A DNA stretch of 55,456 nt from CAVVDT01 sp964568825. Lineage in GTDB: Bacteria > Pseudomonadota > Alphaproteobacteria > Rhizobiales > Aestuariivirgaceae. Location: NCBI GenBank assembly GCA_964568825.1, contig CAZMSA010000005.1, positions 1-55,456 of the forward strand. Reading direction: 5' to 3'. The position numbers were made by a program, and so were the translations under genes. The notes below the pieces were generated by a model, which worked only from the letters and a program-made list of their open reading frames with translations, had not been told where the DNA came from and did not search any database. Position 1 is the stretch's first letter; the number at the start of each line of letters is the position of its first letter. Shown in pieces: positions 44,164 through 53,128 of the stretch.

Positions 44164-45359
44164 GCGCGCGAGCCATGGCGTTCGGCGGTGGGGACGCCGC
44201 CGCGCGCCTGATCGCAGAAAAACTTGCCGCGTTTCTCAGAACCTTGCGAGACAATCATTTCGCCGTGGGCTTGCGCGAAGGCCAGGATGCTGCCCGCATT
44301 ATAGCCGCCGGTTATGCCGCCAGGCCCAATGCGCTGCGTGCCGCCTTCAAACACCTGCTGTGCACGCGCAAATCGGACTGGGATAAATTCGACGGGTTGT
44401 TCGATGCCTTCTGGCTGGGGCAGCGCGTGCGCTCGCGCTCCATGATCTCCAATGCTGCGCAGCCGGCCAACATCCCGTCCCTCAAGACGTTGCAGGAAAA
44501 GCCGGCGGACGAGGGTCGGCAAGCCGCCACAGATCAGCTTTCCGGGCCCGGAGATGCACCCGACAACCGTGCCGGCGAAGGTCGCGCCGAGGGCGCATCC
44601 AAGGCCGAAGGCCTCGACGATGTTGATTTTCGCAAGATGACCGATCCCGCCCAGATCGAGCAGGCCCACGCGGTTGCCGCACGGCTGGCCCGGGCCATGC
44701 GCACCCGGCTCACGCGGCGCGACCTGGCGCGGCGGCGCGGTCGTGGCCTGCATCTGCGCCGCACCATCCACCGCAATGTCAGCCATGGCGGGGCTTTCAT
44801 CTCGCTGGTGAAGCGCCGGCGCAAGCCAAGGCCACTGCGACTTGTCATCCTGCTCGATGCCTCGGGGTCCATGAGCCTTTACACCGGGGTCTTCCTGCGT
44901 TTCATCCACGGTGTTCTCGACGAGTTCCGTGAGGCCGAGGCCCTCCTCTTCCACACGCGTCTTGCGCATGTCTCCGATGCCATGAAGGAGAAAGACGCCG
45001 CGCGGGCGCTTGACCGCCTCGCGATGATGGCTCAGGGAGCCGGCGGCGGCACGAAAATCGGCGAATCGCTCCAGACCTTCAATCGTTCACATGCCTCGCG
45101 GGTCATTCATTCGCGCACCTGCGTGATGATCGTTTCCGATGGCTACGAGACCGGTGATGCGGCTTTACTGGGGATTGAGATGGCAGCGCTTGCCCGGCGC
45201 TGCCGGCGCATCGTGTGGCTCAATCCGATGATCGGGTGGGAGGGTTATGCACCGGAAGCGCGTGGAATAAAGGCCGCCTTGCCCTATATGGATCTCTATG
45301 CTCCGGCGCACACGCTGAATAGCCTGGCCGCGCTCGAACCCTATCTGGCCGGCCTATGA
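44160..45359 (+). CDS. coxE: CoxE-like VWA domain protein, CO dehydrogenase maturation
   Basis: 399 aa from the ATG at 44160, which overlaps the coxD stop (ATGA). The von Willebrand factor A domain carries the metal-adhesion site DASGS (233-237) in LVILLDASGSMSLYTG, followed by GGTKIGESLQTFN. MoxR ATPase/VWA pairs work as cofactor-insertion machines; CoxE is needed for copper loading in Oligotropha. The linker at 110-160 is charged and low in complexity. Confidence 0.94.
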   Translation: MSARAMAFGGGDAAARLIAEKLAAFLRTLRDNHFAVGLREGQDAARIIAAGYAARPNALRAAFKHLLCTRKSDWDKFDGLFDAFWLGQRVRSRSMISNAAQPANIPSLKTLQEKPADEGRQAATDQLSGPGDAPDNRAGEGRAEGASKAEGLDDVDFRKMTDPAQIEQAHAVAARLARAMRTRLTRRDLARRRGRGLHLRRTIHRNVSHGGAFISLVKRRRKPRPLRLVILLDASGSMSLYTGVFLRFIHGVLDEFREAEALLFHTRLAHVSDAMKEKDAARALDRLAMMAQGAGGGTKIGESLQTFNRSHASRVIHSRTCVMIVSDGYETGDAALLGIEMAALARRCRRIVWLNPMIGWEGYAPEARGIKAALPYMDLYAPAHTLNSLAALEPYLAGL

Positions 45360-46219
45360 GGAAGATATCCATGACGCGCCATCTCGATGTGATGGACGTG
45401 GTATCGCGGCTCACGGCCGCCGAAGAGGCCTTCGTTCTCGCCACCGTGGTGCGCACCCTGTCGGTGACCGCGGCCAAAGCCGGCGCCAAGGCCGTGATCC
45501 GGCCCGACGGAACCATCGTGGCGGGATGGATTGGTGGCGGATGCGCTCGCGGCGCGGTGCTCAAGGCGGCACGCGAGGCGCTTGCCGACGGCCGCTCGCG
45601 CCTTGTCTCCGTACAACCTGAAAACCTCCTTTCGGATCTCGGTGTAAAGCCCGGCGAAAGCCGCGACGGTGTACGTTTTGCCAAGAACATGTGCCCCAGC
45701 CAGGGCACCATGGACATCTTCATCGAGCCGATGCTGCCGGCCCCCTCGCTGGTTATCTTGGGGGCAAGTCCGGTGGCCATCGCGCTGGCTGGTCAGGCCG
45801 CGCCGCTCGGCTTTCATGTCACCATCGCCGCCCCGGCAGCCGATTTGCCGGGCCATCCCGTCGGCGACACCGTGGTCGATGGCTTTGGTATCGAGCCTGC
45901 CGCCAATGCCCGGTATTTCGTCGTTGTCTCCACGCAGGGCAAGGGCGATGAAGCAGCGCTGGAGGCAGCGCTTCAGATCAAGGGCGAATACTGCGCGTTT
46001 GTCGGCAGCCGCCGCAAGATGGCCGCCTTGCGCGCCAAATTGCTCGCAAATGGTGTCACGGCTCAAGAGCTTGACCGGGTCAAGGCGCCAGCCGGCCTCG
46101 ATCTGGGCGCCATCACGCCAGAGGAAATCGCCTTGTCGATCCTGGCGGAAATTACTGCATTGCGCCGCCGCGACCAGCGCGGCGAGCCAGCCATTCAGCC
46201 TGAGGATCGCCCACGGTAA
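45356..46219 (+). CDS. coxF: CoxF-like XdhC/CoxI family protein, molybdenum cofactor sulfuration
   Basis: 287 aa. The N-terminal XdhC-CoxI domain shows FVLATVVRTLSVTAAKAGAKA and the conserved WIGGGCARGAV; the C-terminal Rossmann domain begins SLVILGASPVAIALAGQAA. Family members bind or sulfurate the Mo cofactor before insertion. It overlaps coxE by 4 bp (ATGA; an alternative ATG is 45371). It ends the cox unit: coxG, the H/I/K genes and coxB/C do not follow. Its last 25 bp overlap the convergent SDR gene. Confidence 0.93.
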   Translation: MRKISMTRHLDVMDVVSRLTAAEEAFVLATVVRTLSVTAAKAGAKAVIRPDGTIVAGWIGGGCARGAVLKAAREALADGRSRLVSVQPENLLSDLGVKPGESRDGVRFAKNMCPSQGTMDIFIEPMLPAPSLVILGASPVAIALAGQAAPLGFHVTIAAPAADLPGHPVGDTVVDGFGIEPAANARYFVVVSTQGKGDEAALEAALQIKGEYCAFVGSRRKMAALRAKLLANGVTAQELDRVKAPAGLDLGAITPEEIALSILAEITALRRRDQRGEPAIQPEDRPR

Positions 46220-47019
46220 CGCGCGGCAACGGTAGAACTGCGCACCTCGCCCATGAGATGCTGCTCGGCCTCGTTCACGGCCTCGAGCAGGGCAGGGTCC
46301 GCCATCGCCGGAATGCAGACCACTTCGTCCAGCGCCAATCCGGCAAGCGAGGCCGCAACGACATCGGCCGCCTCGAGGACCGGTAGGCCCGACGGACGCC
46401 CGCCCAGCTTGTCGTGGAATTCCGTGCGGACAAGGCCCGGGCACAGGGCTTGCACCTTCACGCCGGTGCCCTCCAGTTCGTGCTGCAAGACTTGCGTGAA
46501 AGTGACGACGAACGACTTGGTTCCGGCATAGGTGGCGCGCTTCAGGAACGGCATCTTGGCCGGACCGCTGAAGGCCAGCATCGAGGCGACATTGATGATC
46601 GCACCATTGCCGCGCGCGACCATGCCGGGCAGGGCGGCCCTGGTCAGGCGGACCAAGGCGGTTGCATGCAGCGCGATCTGTCGTTCCGCCAGATCGGGAT
46701 CGCTTTCCACGAACGGCCCATAACCGCCAAAGCCGGCGTTGTTCACCAGCAGTGCCAGTTCCCTTTCCCCGGCAATACGCTTTTCGACCGTTCGCAGCAC
46801 CTCACCGTCGCTGAGGTCGGCCGGCAAGACCTCGGCCCTTGCATTTTGGGTGCCAAGGCGGGCTGCCAGTTCATCGAGGCGGTCGCGGCGGCGGGCGACT
46901 AGGATGAGATCATAGCCGTCAGTGGCGAGGCGCTCGGCGAAGGCCCTCCCGATACCGGAGGATGCCCCCGTGACCAAAGCCCATTGCCGCTTGTCCGCCG
47001 CCGTCATCGCCTGCCTCAT
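46195..47019 (-). CDS. Short-chain dehydrogenase/reductase (SDR family)
   Basis: 274 aa classical SDR. Cofactor motif TGASSGIG, LVNNAGFGGYG, catalytic YAGTK and a C-terminal segment after GTGVKVQALCPGLVRTEF. The basic residues RRRDR after the second strand suggest NADP(H). The ATG at 47019 overlaps the cupin stop as ATGA, so the two are coupled. It is the last gene of the minus-strand catabolic array. Confidence 0.9.
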   Translation of the reverse strand: MRQAMTAADKRQWALVTGASSGIGRAFAERLATDGYDLILVARRRDRLDELAARLGTQNARAEVLPADLSDGEVLRTVEKRIAGERELALLVNNAGFGGYGPFVESDPDLAERQIALHATALVRLTRAALPGMVARGNGAIINVASMLAFSGPAKMPFLKRATYAGTKSFVVTFTQVLQHELEGTGVKVQALCPGLVRTEFHDKLGGRPSGLPVLEAADVVAASLAGLALDEVVCIPAMADPALLEAVNEAEQHLMGEVRSSTVAARYRGRSSG

Positions 47020-47465
47020 GCACCGGGGGGTGGCGGGAGGAATTCCACCTCGTGCTCGCCTGCAAGACGGATGACCTCGGCGGGATCGGGCACGTTGTGG
47101 ATCTTGGTGAAGAGGTCAAAAAGCATGCGCGTCGGCGACACCCAGAAAAAGCAGGTCACCGGGCGGTCAGATTTGTTGAAGATACCGTGCGGGATGCCGC
47201 GCGGCAGGCGGATGAGATCGCCACCATTGGCCACGGCATCCTTGCCGTCGAGAAACAGATCGAAACGCCCCTCAAGCATGTAGATGAACTCGTCCTGGGT
47301 CGGATGGATGTGGGGCGGCACGAAAGTGCCGGGCGGGAAGGTCGCATGCCAGGAGAACGAGGATTCGCACAGCTGCTTGGGCACGTAGGTCTGGCCCAGG
47401 ATGTTCCACGCGATGCCGTCCATGCCTTTGCCCCTGGGCGTGATGCCAGCCGTCATTTCTTGCAT
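47016..47465 (-). CDS. Cupin domain protein
   Basis: 149 aa single-domain cupin. Metal-site motif 1 reads PPHIHPTQDEFIYMLEGRF (the two histidines and glutamate expected for an iron or manganese site), motif 2 PRGIPHGIFN. Such proteins are dioxygenases, isomerases or binding proteins; no specific reaction is indicated. It is 79 bp downstream of the amidase and overlaps the SDR gene by 4 bp. Confidence 0.88.
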   Translation of the reverse strand: MQEMTAGITPRGKGMDGIAWNILGQTYVPKQLCESSFSWHATFPPGTFVPPHIHPTQDEFIYMLEGRFDLFLDGKDAVANGGDLIRLPRGIPHGIFNKSDRPVTCFFWVSPTRMLFDLFTKIHNVPDPAEVIRLAGEHEVEFLPPPPGA

Positions 47466-47544
47466 GATCTTCTATCCTCGTTCGGTTTGAACCTGACGCC
47501 AGAAGTTATGGCGAAACAGCGGGTGCGCATAGCCTCTTGTTGGC

Positions 47545-48984
47545 TCAACCGAGCAGCGGCCGGCTGGTGCTGTCGCGATACCAGCCGCCGACAGCGGCCT
47601 CGTAGGCTGCGGCCACCGCGAAGACACGAGGGTCATCGAAGGTGCGGCCGACGATCTGGATGCCGGTCGGCACGCCGCTTGCCGCCTTGCCGGAAGGTAC
47701 CGACATGACCGGACAATTGTGCAGCATGTTGAACTGGTGGGTCATGCACCAGCCCCATTCGGGATCGACCCGGACGCCGGCCACGCGGAAGTCGGGATCG
47801 CTGGTGTCGTGCGCGGCGGCAACCGCGGGCAGGTTGAGGGTAGGACATACCAACACGTCGTGGGTTGCAAGCACCGGACCGAGCGTCTGGTACATGCGGT
47901 GCAGCCTTTCCCAGGATTTGTGGACGTCGTCGATGCCGGTGTTGGTAATGGCGGATTCGGCAAACTGCAGGGCGTAGTTGGTCATCAGATCGCGATGGTC
48001 CTTTGACTGCCAGATGGTCTGGCGGCCGAAATGCATGGTGTGGAACCAATGCATGGCATCGCGCTCGACGTCGGAGGTCCAGCCGAGATCGACCTCCTCG
48101 ATGGTAGCTCCAAGGTTGGCCATGACCGCCAGGGCCGCAAGGGTGTTGCGCCGCACGTCTGGATCGACGGGCACATAACCGAAGTCCATGGACCAGGCGA
48201 TGCGCATGCCCTTCAGGTCGCGGCGGCCGACGTCGAGCCTGACGGGTGTCCGCAAGCTGTTATGGTCGAGCGGATGAGGGCCGGCCGTTACGCCCTGCAT
48301 GAGGGCAGCATCGGCTACCGAGCGGGTGAGCGGGCCGCAGTGATTGAAGCGATCGAAATTGGCCGGCGGCCCATCGGGATTGCGCCCGTGCGGGGGCTTG
48401 AAGCCGACGACACCGCACGCCGATGCCGGGATGCGGATGGAGCCGCCGATATCGGTGCCGGTGGCGAGGAGGGTCATGCCGGCCGCCAGCGCCGCGCCGG
48501 AACCGCCCGATGAGCCGCCCGGACCGAAAGCGAGGTTGTGCGGATTGCGCGTCACGCCCCACAGGCGCGAATAGCACACTCCCGACAGGCAGAATTCCGG
48601 CGTTGTGGTGCGGGCATGGATGATGGCGCCCGACTTTTGCAGGCGCTCGATCATCGGATCGGAATGATCGTCCACATGGTGCTTGAAGATCAGCGAGCCC
48701 TGGGTGGTGCGCTTGCCGGCGACGCGCTGGGCATCCTTGACGGCCAACGGCAGGCCCTCAAGCCGGCGCGGCCGCGCACCTTTGCCGGCGTAGCGCGTCT
48801 CGGCCTGGCGGGCGGCTGCGAGAGCTTCGTCGAAATAAGTATCGGTGAAGGCATTGACCTTGGGCTGCACCTTTTCGGCGCGGGCGATGACGGCCTGGAG
48901 CAGTTCGACGGGCGACAGTTCCTTCCTGGCGAAGAGTTCCAGTGCCCGCGAGGCGGAGATATAGGCGAGGTCGCTGTCGGACAT
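47545..48984 (-). CDS. Amidase signature family hydrolase
   Basis: 479 aa. The Ser-cisSer-Lys amidase signature is complete: catalytic lysine in GLPLAVKDAQ, and the serine pair in GPGGSSGGSGAALAAG followed by GTDIGGSIRIPASACGVVGFKP. It hydrolyses a carboxamide or cyclic amide; gatA and NylA (6-aminohexanoate cyclic dimer hydrolase) are family relatives, but gatB/gatC neighbours are absent. It starts 14 bp after the NylB-like hydrolase gene, and the pair is probably cotranscribed. Confidence 0.9.
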   Translation of the reverse strand: MSDSDLAYISASRALELFARKELSPVELLQAVIARAEKVQPKVNAFTDTYFDEALAAARQAETRYAGKGARPRRLEGLPLAVKDAQRVAGKRTTQGSLIFKHHVDDHSDPMIERLQKSGAIIHARTTTPEFCLSGVCYSRLWGVTRNPHNLAFGPGGSSGGSGAALAAGMTLLATGTDIGGSIRIPASACGVVGFKPPHGRNPDGPPANFDRFNHCGPLTRSVADAALMQGVTAGPHPLDHNSLRTPVRLDVGRRDLKGMRIAWSMDFGYVPVDPDVRRNTLAALAVMANLGATIEEVDLGWTSDVERDAMHWFHTMHFGRQTIWQSKDHRDLMTNYALQFAESAITNTGIDDVHKSWERLHRMYQTLGPVLATHDVLVCPTLNLPAVAAAHDTSDPDFRVAGVRVDPEWGWCMTHQFNMLHNCPVMSVPSGKAASGVPTGIQIVGRTFDDPRVFAVAAAYEAAVGGWYRDSTSRPLLG

Positions 48985-48998
48985 GGCCTTGCTCCCGG

Positions 48999-50192
48999 TC
49001 AGTTGACGTCGAGGTGACGGGCGATGGCGTGAAAGGCGGCCAGTGCGAGAAGGTTTCGCGGCACCGATACGAACTCCGACCAGCTCGACAGCTTGACGAT
49101 CACCATCTGATTATCGGGATCGACATAGATGGACTGACCGAACACCCCGCGTGCCATGTAGGCGCGGCCGCGATGATCCTCGATCCACAAGCAGTTGCGG
49201 TAGGCGCCGTGCGGCAGGGTTTCGGTATAGGGGGCGCCAAACAGACTCGCATCGCCGTTGCGGCTATCCTCGATCCAGGCCGACGGCACGACCTGGCGGC
49301 CATTGGCCATGCCGGCGTCGAGATGCAACTGGCCGAAGCGGGCATAGTCGCGCAAGGTGGCATTGAAGCCGCCGTCGGCAAGCCCATAGCCGGCGACATC
49401 GACGGTGAAGGCGGCACTTTCCTCCGCGCCCAGCTTCGACCACAGCGCCTCGCTCACCAGGTCGACAAATGGGCTGCCGGTGGCGGCTTCCATGGCGAAC
49501 GCCAACACATCAGTTTCTATGGAGCGATAGGAAAACCTGGTGCCATGCTCGCGTTCCTTGACGGTGAGCCCCATGACCTGCTCCCACAGGCAGGCGGGAT
49601 ACGAACGCCCCGGTTGCGGCAGCTTCCAACCCGAGGCGACATCGGTGGCGGCGACATCGGACCCGAGGTTCTCATAGTCCTCGCTATAGCGCACGCCGCT
49701 GGTCATATCGAGGACATGGCGCACCGTCGCGCCGGCATAGGCGGTACGTGCCAGATCGGGCAGATAATCGGTAAGGGGGGCTTGCGAGTCGAGCAGGCCC
49801 TTGCCGACGAGGATGCCGGCAACGGTGCCGGCAATCGACTTCGCCATGGATTGCGACAGATGCAAGGTGCGCTCGTCCATGCCGTTGAAATAACGCTCAA
49901 AGACGATGCGGCCGCGATGCAGGACGATGAAACCATCGGTAAAGCTGCTGGCGAGCCATTCAGCGACGGTTGTCGGCACGTCGCCGGGGGCAGCGAATGA
50001 GACGGAATCGAGATCGACCGTGCGGCGATCAAGCCGGCTTGCCGGGTCGTTCCCGCGCCAGACTTCGGCGGTGGGTAGAAACTCGCGCACGTGCTGGAAG
50101 CTCCAGCGGTTCCATGGGGAACGATCCCAGTCCGCACGCGGCATGCGTGGCGCGGCAGAAACGGGTGCGCCCGGCTTGATGCTGGCTGTCAT
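48999..50192 (-). CDS. Beta-lactamase-fold serine hydrolase, 6-aminohexanoate-dimer hydrolase (NylB)-like
   Basis: 397 aa, close to NylB in length. As I recall the NylB sequence, the match extends along the protein: an N-terminal NRWSFQH, DGFIVLHRGRIVFERYF, the Ser-x-x-Lys motif LSQSMAKSIAG (Ser115, Lys118), DYLPDL, VLDMTSGVRYSEDY (Tyr169), FSYRSIETDVLAF (Tyr222) and C-terminal GQSIYVDPDNQMVIVKLSSW. NylB uses equivalent Ser, Lys and Tyr residues to cut linear nylon oligomers; its natural relatives are esterases or amide hydrolases. No signal peptide is evident, so it acts in the cytoplasm on an imported substrate, consistent with the upstream ABC importer. Substrate is inference. Confidence 0.85.
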   Translation of the reverse strand: MTASIKPGAPVSAAPRMPRADWDRSPWNRWSFQHVREFLPTAEVWRGNDPASRLDRRTVDLDSVSFAAPGDVPTTVAEWLASSFTDGFIVLHRGRIVFERYFNGMDERTLHLSQSMAKSIAGTVAGILVGKGLLDSQAPLTDYLPDLARTAYAGATVRHVLDMTSGVRYSEDYENLGSDVAATDVASGWKLPQPGRSYPACLWEQVMGLTVKEREHGTRFSYRSIETDVLAFAMEAATGSPFVDLVSEALWSKLGAEESAAFTVDVAGYGLADGGFNATLRDYARFGQLHLDAGMANGRQVVPSAWIEDSRNGDASLFGAPYTETLPHGAYRNCLWIEDHRGRAYMARGVFGQSIYVDPDNQMVIVKLSSWSEFVSVPRNLLALAAFHAIARHLDVN

Positions 50193-50225
50193 GATTTCTG
50201 TCTACTAAAGGGCGGTATGAAAAGA

Positions 50226-50251
50226 GCCCGGAAGCGTTGCGGCTTCCGGGC
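50226..50251 (-). terminator. Intrinsic terminator after the system 2 binding-protein gene
   Basis: Ten-bp perfect arms GCCCGGAAGC / GCTTCCGGGC with a six-base loop, followed on the minus strand by TCTTTTC. It begins 17 bp after the binding-protein stop and ends only 34 bp before the NylB-like start, so the downstream genes depend on readthrough or a promoter within the hairpin region. Confidence 0.75.
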
Positions 50252-50267
50252 CCGTGGCAGCGATTGC

Positions 50268-51305
50268 CTACTTCTGCAGTTCGGTCCAGATCTTGGTGTA
50301 GATCTGCGTCGCTTCAGGCGGGCAGGTGCTCGCGAAGGAGCCCGCGGACTTGAACTGGTCCGGAACGACGATTTCCGGCGCCGTCTTCATGTCGGCGGGC
50401 ATGTACTTCTCGGAGCCCTTGATGCCGTTGGCATAGTGGGCAAAGGCCGAGATCAGGGCCGCGTTCTCGGGGTCCATGATGAAGTTCTGGAAAAGCTTGG
50501 CGTTCTCGACGTTCTTGGCATCCTTCAGCACAGACACGTTATCCATCCAGATCGGGTAGCCTTCCTTGGGATAGCCGTAGACGACGGCCGGATTCTTGAG
50601 CCGGGCGCGGAATGTGGAGCCGTTCCAGTTAACGCTCGCCACCCACTCGCCGGAGCCCAGCTTGTTGGTCGTCCCGTAGTCCATGGACAGCCACTTCGGC
50701 TTGGCCGCCACCAGCGCGTCACGTACCTTCTTCAGCACCTTGAGGTCGGTGGTGCACCAGTCGCCGCCCTCATACTTGATGGCGAGAAACATGACGTCGT
50801 TCATTTCCGGCACCACATTGACCTTGCCCACCAACTCCTTGGGCGGATCCATGAAGATGGCCGAGGTGTTGGGATCGCCGCTATAAGTCTTGGTGTTCAC
50901 CGCCATGCCGGTGGTGCCCCACTGCCACGGCACGGAGTAGTGGCGGCCCGGATCGTACGGCACGTCGACCCAGCGCGGATCGACGTTCTTGAAATTCGAC
51001 ATCTGGTCGGGACGCGACTCCAGCAGCAGGCCTTCCTTGATCCAGATGGGCATGACGCTGGAGGTTGGCACGACGATGTCGAAGCCCGAGCCGCCCGCCT
51101 TCACCTTGGCCAACGCGGTATCGTTGGAATCATAGTCGGTGAGCGTGACCTTGACGTTGTAGGTCTTCTCGAACTTCTTAATCAGGTCGGGGTTGGTGTA
51201 GTTGCCCCAGTTGTAGATGTTGAGCTGGCCGTCGGCGCTGGCGCCTGTGGCCCCGCCCAAGAGCATGGCTCCGGCGGCTATGGTTGCAATCAATTTCCAC
51301 TGCAT
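50268..51305 (-). CDS. Extracellular solute-binding protein, PotD/PotF-like, system 2
   Basis: 345 aa from the ATG at 51305, chosen for its strong GGGAGGAA ribosome-binding site and the Sec signal peptide MQWKLIATIAAGAMLLGG cut near ASADG. Type 2 binding fold with LNIYNWGNYTNPDLIKKFEK at the mature start, as in PotD and PotF. Periplasmic receptor for the second importer. Ligand unknown; linkage to amide hydrolases suggests an amide or amine compound. Confidence 0.9.
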   Translation of the reverse strand: MQWKLIATIAAGAMLLGGATGASADGQLNIYNWGNYTNPDLIKKFEKTYNVKVTLTDYDSNDTALAKVKAGGSGFDIVVPTSSVMPIWIKEGLLLESRPDQMSNFKNVDPRWVDVPYDPGRHYSVPWQWGTTGMAVNTKTYSGDPNTSAIFMDPPKELVGKVNVVPEMNDVMFLAIKYEGGDWCTTDLKVLKKVRDALVAAKPKWLSMDYGTTNKLGSGEWVASVNWNGSTFRARLKNPAVVYGYPKEGYPIWMDNVSVLKDAKNVENAKLFQNFIMDPENAALISAFAHYANGIKGSEKYMPADMKTAPEIVVPDQFKSAGSFASTCPPEATQIYTKIWTELQK

Positions 51306-51350
51306 TGAAGTTCCTCCCATGGGTTTCAGTGGTGTTGTCAAACAGTCAAA

Positions 51351-52169
51351 TCAGCTTCTCCTCCTGTTCAGGAGAAAGAAGATAGTCACGAACACGATGC
51401 CTGCAAGCAGCAGCGTTGTCGCGATGGCGTCGACTTCCGGCGTGATCATGCGCCGCAACTGGCCCAGCATGAAGGTCGGCAGGGTGTCCTGTCCCGCCGA
51501 CTTGATAAACTCGGTAATCACCACGTCATCGAGCGAGATGACGAAGGCAAGCATGGCGCCGGCGAGAATGCCAGGCCACAACAGCGGCAGCGTCACGAAG
51601 CGGAATGACCGCCAGGGTGTCGCATAGAGATCGGCGGCGGCGCGTTCGAGCGATAGATCCATGCTCTCCAGCCTAGCCCGGATCGGCAGGTAGGCAAAGG
51701 GGATGCAGAACGCCGCATGGGCAGCAAAAAGATAGGCAAGACCGGTGTAGCCGGTCGCCACCTTTATCAGGGCAAAGAAGATCAACAGGGCAACCGCGGT
51801 GACGACCTCGGGCACCATCAGCGGCTGGTTGATGATGGCGTAGATCAGTGTCATGCCGCGGAACGGCGCCGTGCGTGTGGTCGCCAGCGCGGCCATGGTG
51901 GCCGCGACCGTGGCCACGGTGGCCGCGAAGGAGGCAATCATCAGTGAGCGCAATGCCGCGGACTGGACCGCGTCGTCATGCAAGGCCGCGACATACCAGC
52001 GAAAGGAAAAGCCGTTCAGGTTGGCCATCGAGTCGGCAGCGTTGAAGGAATAGACGACCAGCGTGACGATGGGTGCATAGAGGATTACGAAAACCATCAT
52101 CGCCACAGTGGCGAAACCGGGGATGCGCTTGATGTCGAAGGCGCGCGATGAGGTGAAGAGCCTAGACAT
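51351..52169 (-). CDS. ABC transporter permease, PotC type, system 2
   Basis: 272 aa from the ATG at 52169, which overlaps the partner permease's stop by 8 bp. About six membrane segments, beginning VAMMVFVILYAPIVTLVVYS. The EAA loop reads LERAAADLYATPWRSFRFVTLPLL. The frame is open to 52217 but that start would lie deep within the upstream gene. Confidence 0.91.
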   Translation of the reverse strand: MSRLFTSSRAFDIKRIPGFATVAMMVFVILYAPIVTLVVYSFNAADSMANLNGFSFRWYVAALHDDAVQSAALRSLMIASFAATVATVAATMAALATTRTAPFRGMTLIYAIINQPLMVPEVVTAVALLIFFALIKVATGYTGLAYLFAAHAAFCIPFAYLPIRARLESMDLSLERAAADLYATPWRSFRFVTLPLLWPGILAGAMLAFVISLDDVVITEFIKSAGQDTLPTFMLGQLRRMITPEVDAIATTLLLAGIVFVTIFFLLNRRRS

Positions 52170-53127
52170 TGCTCTGCCTCTGCGAGGAGGCGACGCGCAC
52201 GTAATACAAAAGCGCAATCATCACGATGACCATCAGAGTGATAGACAAGGCCGATCCCAGCGGCCAGTTGCGGCCCTGGCCGAACAGCAGCTCAATCAGG
52301 TTGCCGACCATCATGTTCTTGCCGCCGCCGAGGACGCGCGGGGTGACGTAGGCGCCCAGCGAGGGAATGAAGACGAGGATCGACCCGGCGATGATGCCCG
52401 GCTTCACCAGCGGCAGGATGATGCGCCAGAACATGTTCCAGCGGTTGGCGTAGAGATCATAGCCGGCCTCGACCAGGCGGAAATCGAGCTTCTCGATCGA
52501 GGCATAGATGGGCAGTACCATCAGCGGCAGATAGACGTAGGTCATGCCGAAGCCGATGGCAAAATCGGTGAACATGAGCTGCAGCGGCTGATGGATGATG
52601 CCGAGGTCGAGCAGCACGGTGTTGACCAGCCCGTCGGTGCGCAGCAGGTCCATGATCGCATAGGTCCTGATCAGCAGATTGGTCCAGAACGGGATGGTGA
52701 TCAGGAACAACCATAATTCACGCTGCCGCCCGGGGCGCGTTGCGATGAAATAGGCGGTCGGAACGCCAACCAGCACAGTTGTCCCCGTTGTCATTATCGA
52801 CAGCTTCAACGACCGCCAGAAGATACTCAGGTTGGCATCGGCCCAATGCAGCGAGTTATCGAAAATATCGCGCTGGATGACGACGTTTTGCCAGCCCTCG
52901 GTGGAGAAGTGCCATTTTACATTGCCGTAATCGCCAGGTGTCAGAAAGGAATAGACCAGCACAATCAGCAGCGGTCCCACCGCCGCGCACATGATGATGA
53001 GCAGTGCAGGTGTCGACAGCAGCCAGCGGTTGCGCAAATCCTGACGCGCAGCCTCGGCGGTGACTTCGGCGGCGCTGCGGCCAGGCTGGACGATGCTGCT
53101 GGCGGCTTGGCTGGGCGCACTGGCCAT
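52162..53127 (-). CDS. ABC transporter permease, PotB type, system 2
   Basis: 321 aa. A hydrophilic 35-residue N-terminus precedes the first membrane segment (LLSTPALLIIMCAAVGPLLI). The EAA loop is LVEAGYDLYANRWNMFWRII. It is 1 bp downstream of the ATPase gene and overlaps the second permease by 8 bp, giving a tightly coupled transporter unit. Confidence 0.91.
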   Translation of the reverse strand: MASAPSQAASSIVQPGRSAAEVTAEAARQDLRNRWLLSTPALLIIMCAAVGPLLIVLVYSFLTPGDYGNVKWHFSTEGWQNVVIQRDIFDNSLHWADANLSIFWRSLKLSIMTTGTTVLVGVPTAYFIATRPGRQRELWLFLITIPFWTNLLIRTYAIMDLLRTDGLVNTVLLDLGIIHQPLQLMFTDFAIGFGMTYVYLPLMVLPIYASIEKLDFRLVEAGYDLYANRWNMFWRIILPLVKPGIIAGSILVFIPSLGAYVTPRVLGGGKNMMVGNLIELLFGQGRNWPLGSALSITLMVIVMIALLYYVRVASSQRQSNV

Positions 53128-53128
53128 G

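Noticed and set aside
47545..48984. Amidase as glutamyl-tRNA amidotransferase subunit A
   Set aside because: No gatB or gatC neighbours, and it sits in a catabolic array next to a NylB-like hydrolase.
50091..51308. 405-codon plus-strand frame opposite the system 2 binding-protein gene
   Set aside because: Antisense to a gene with a signal peptide, ribosome-binding site and conserved fold; no family match.
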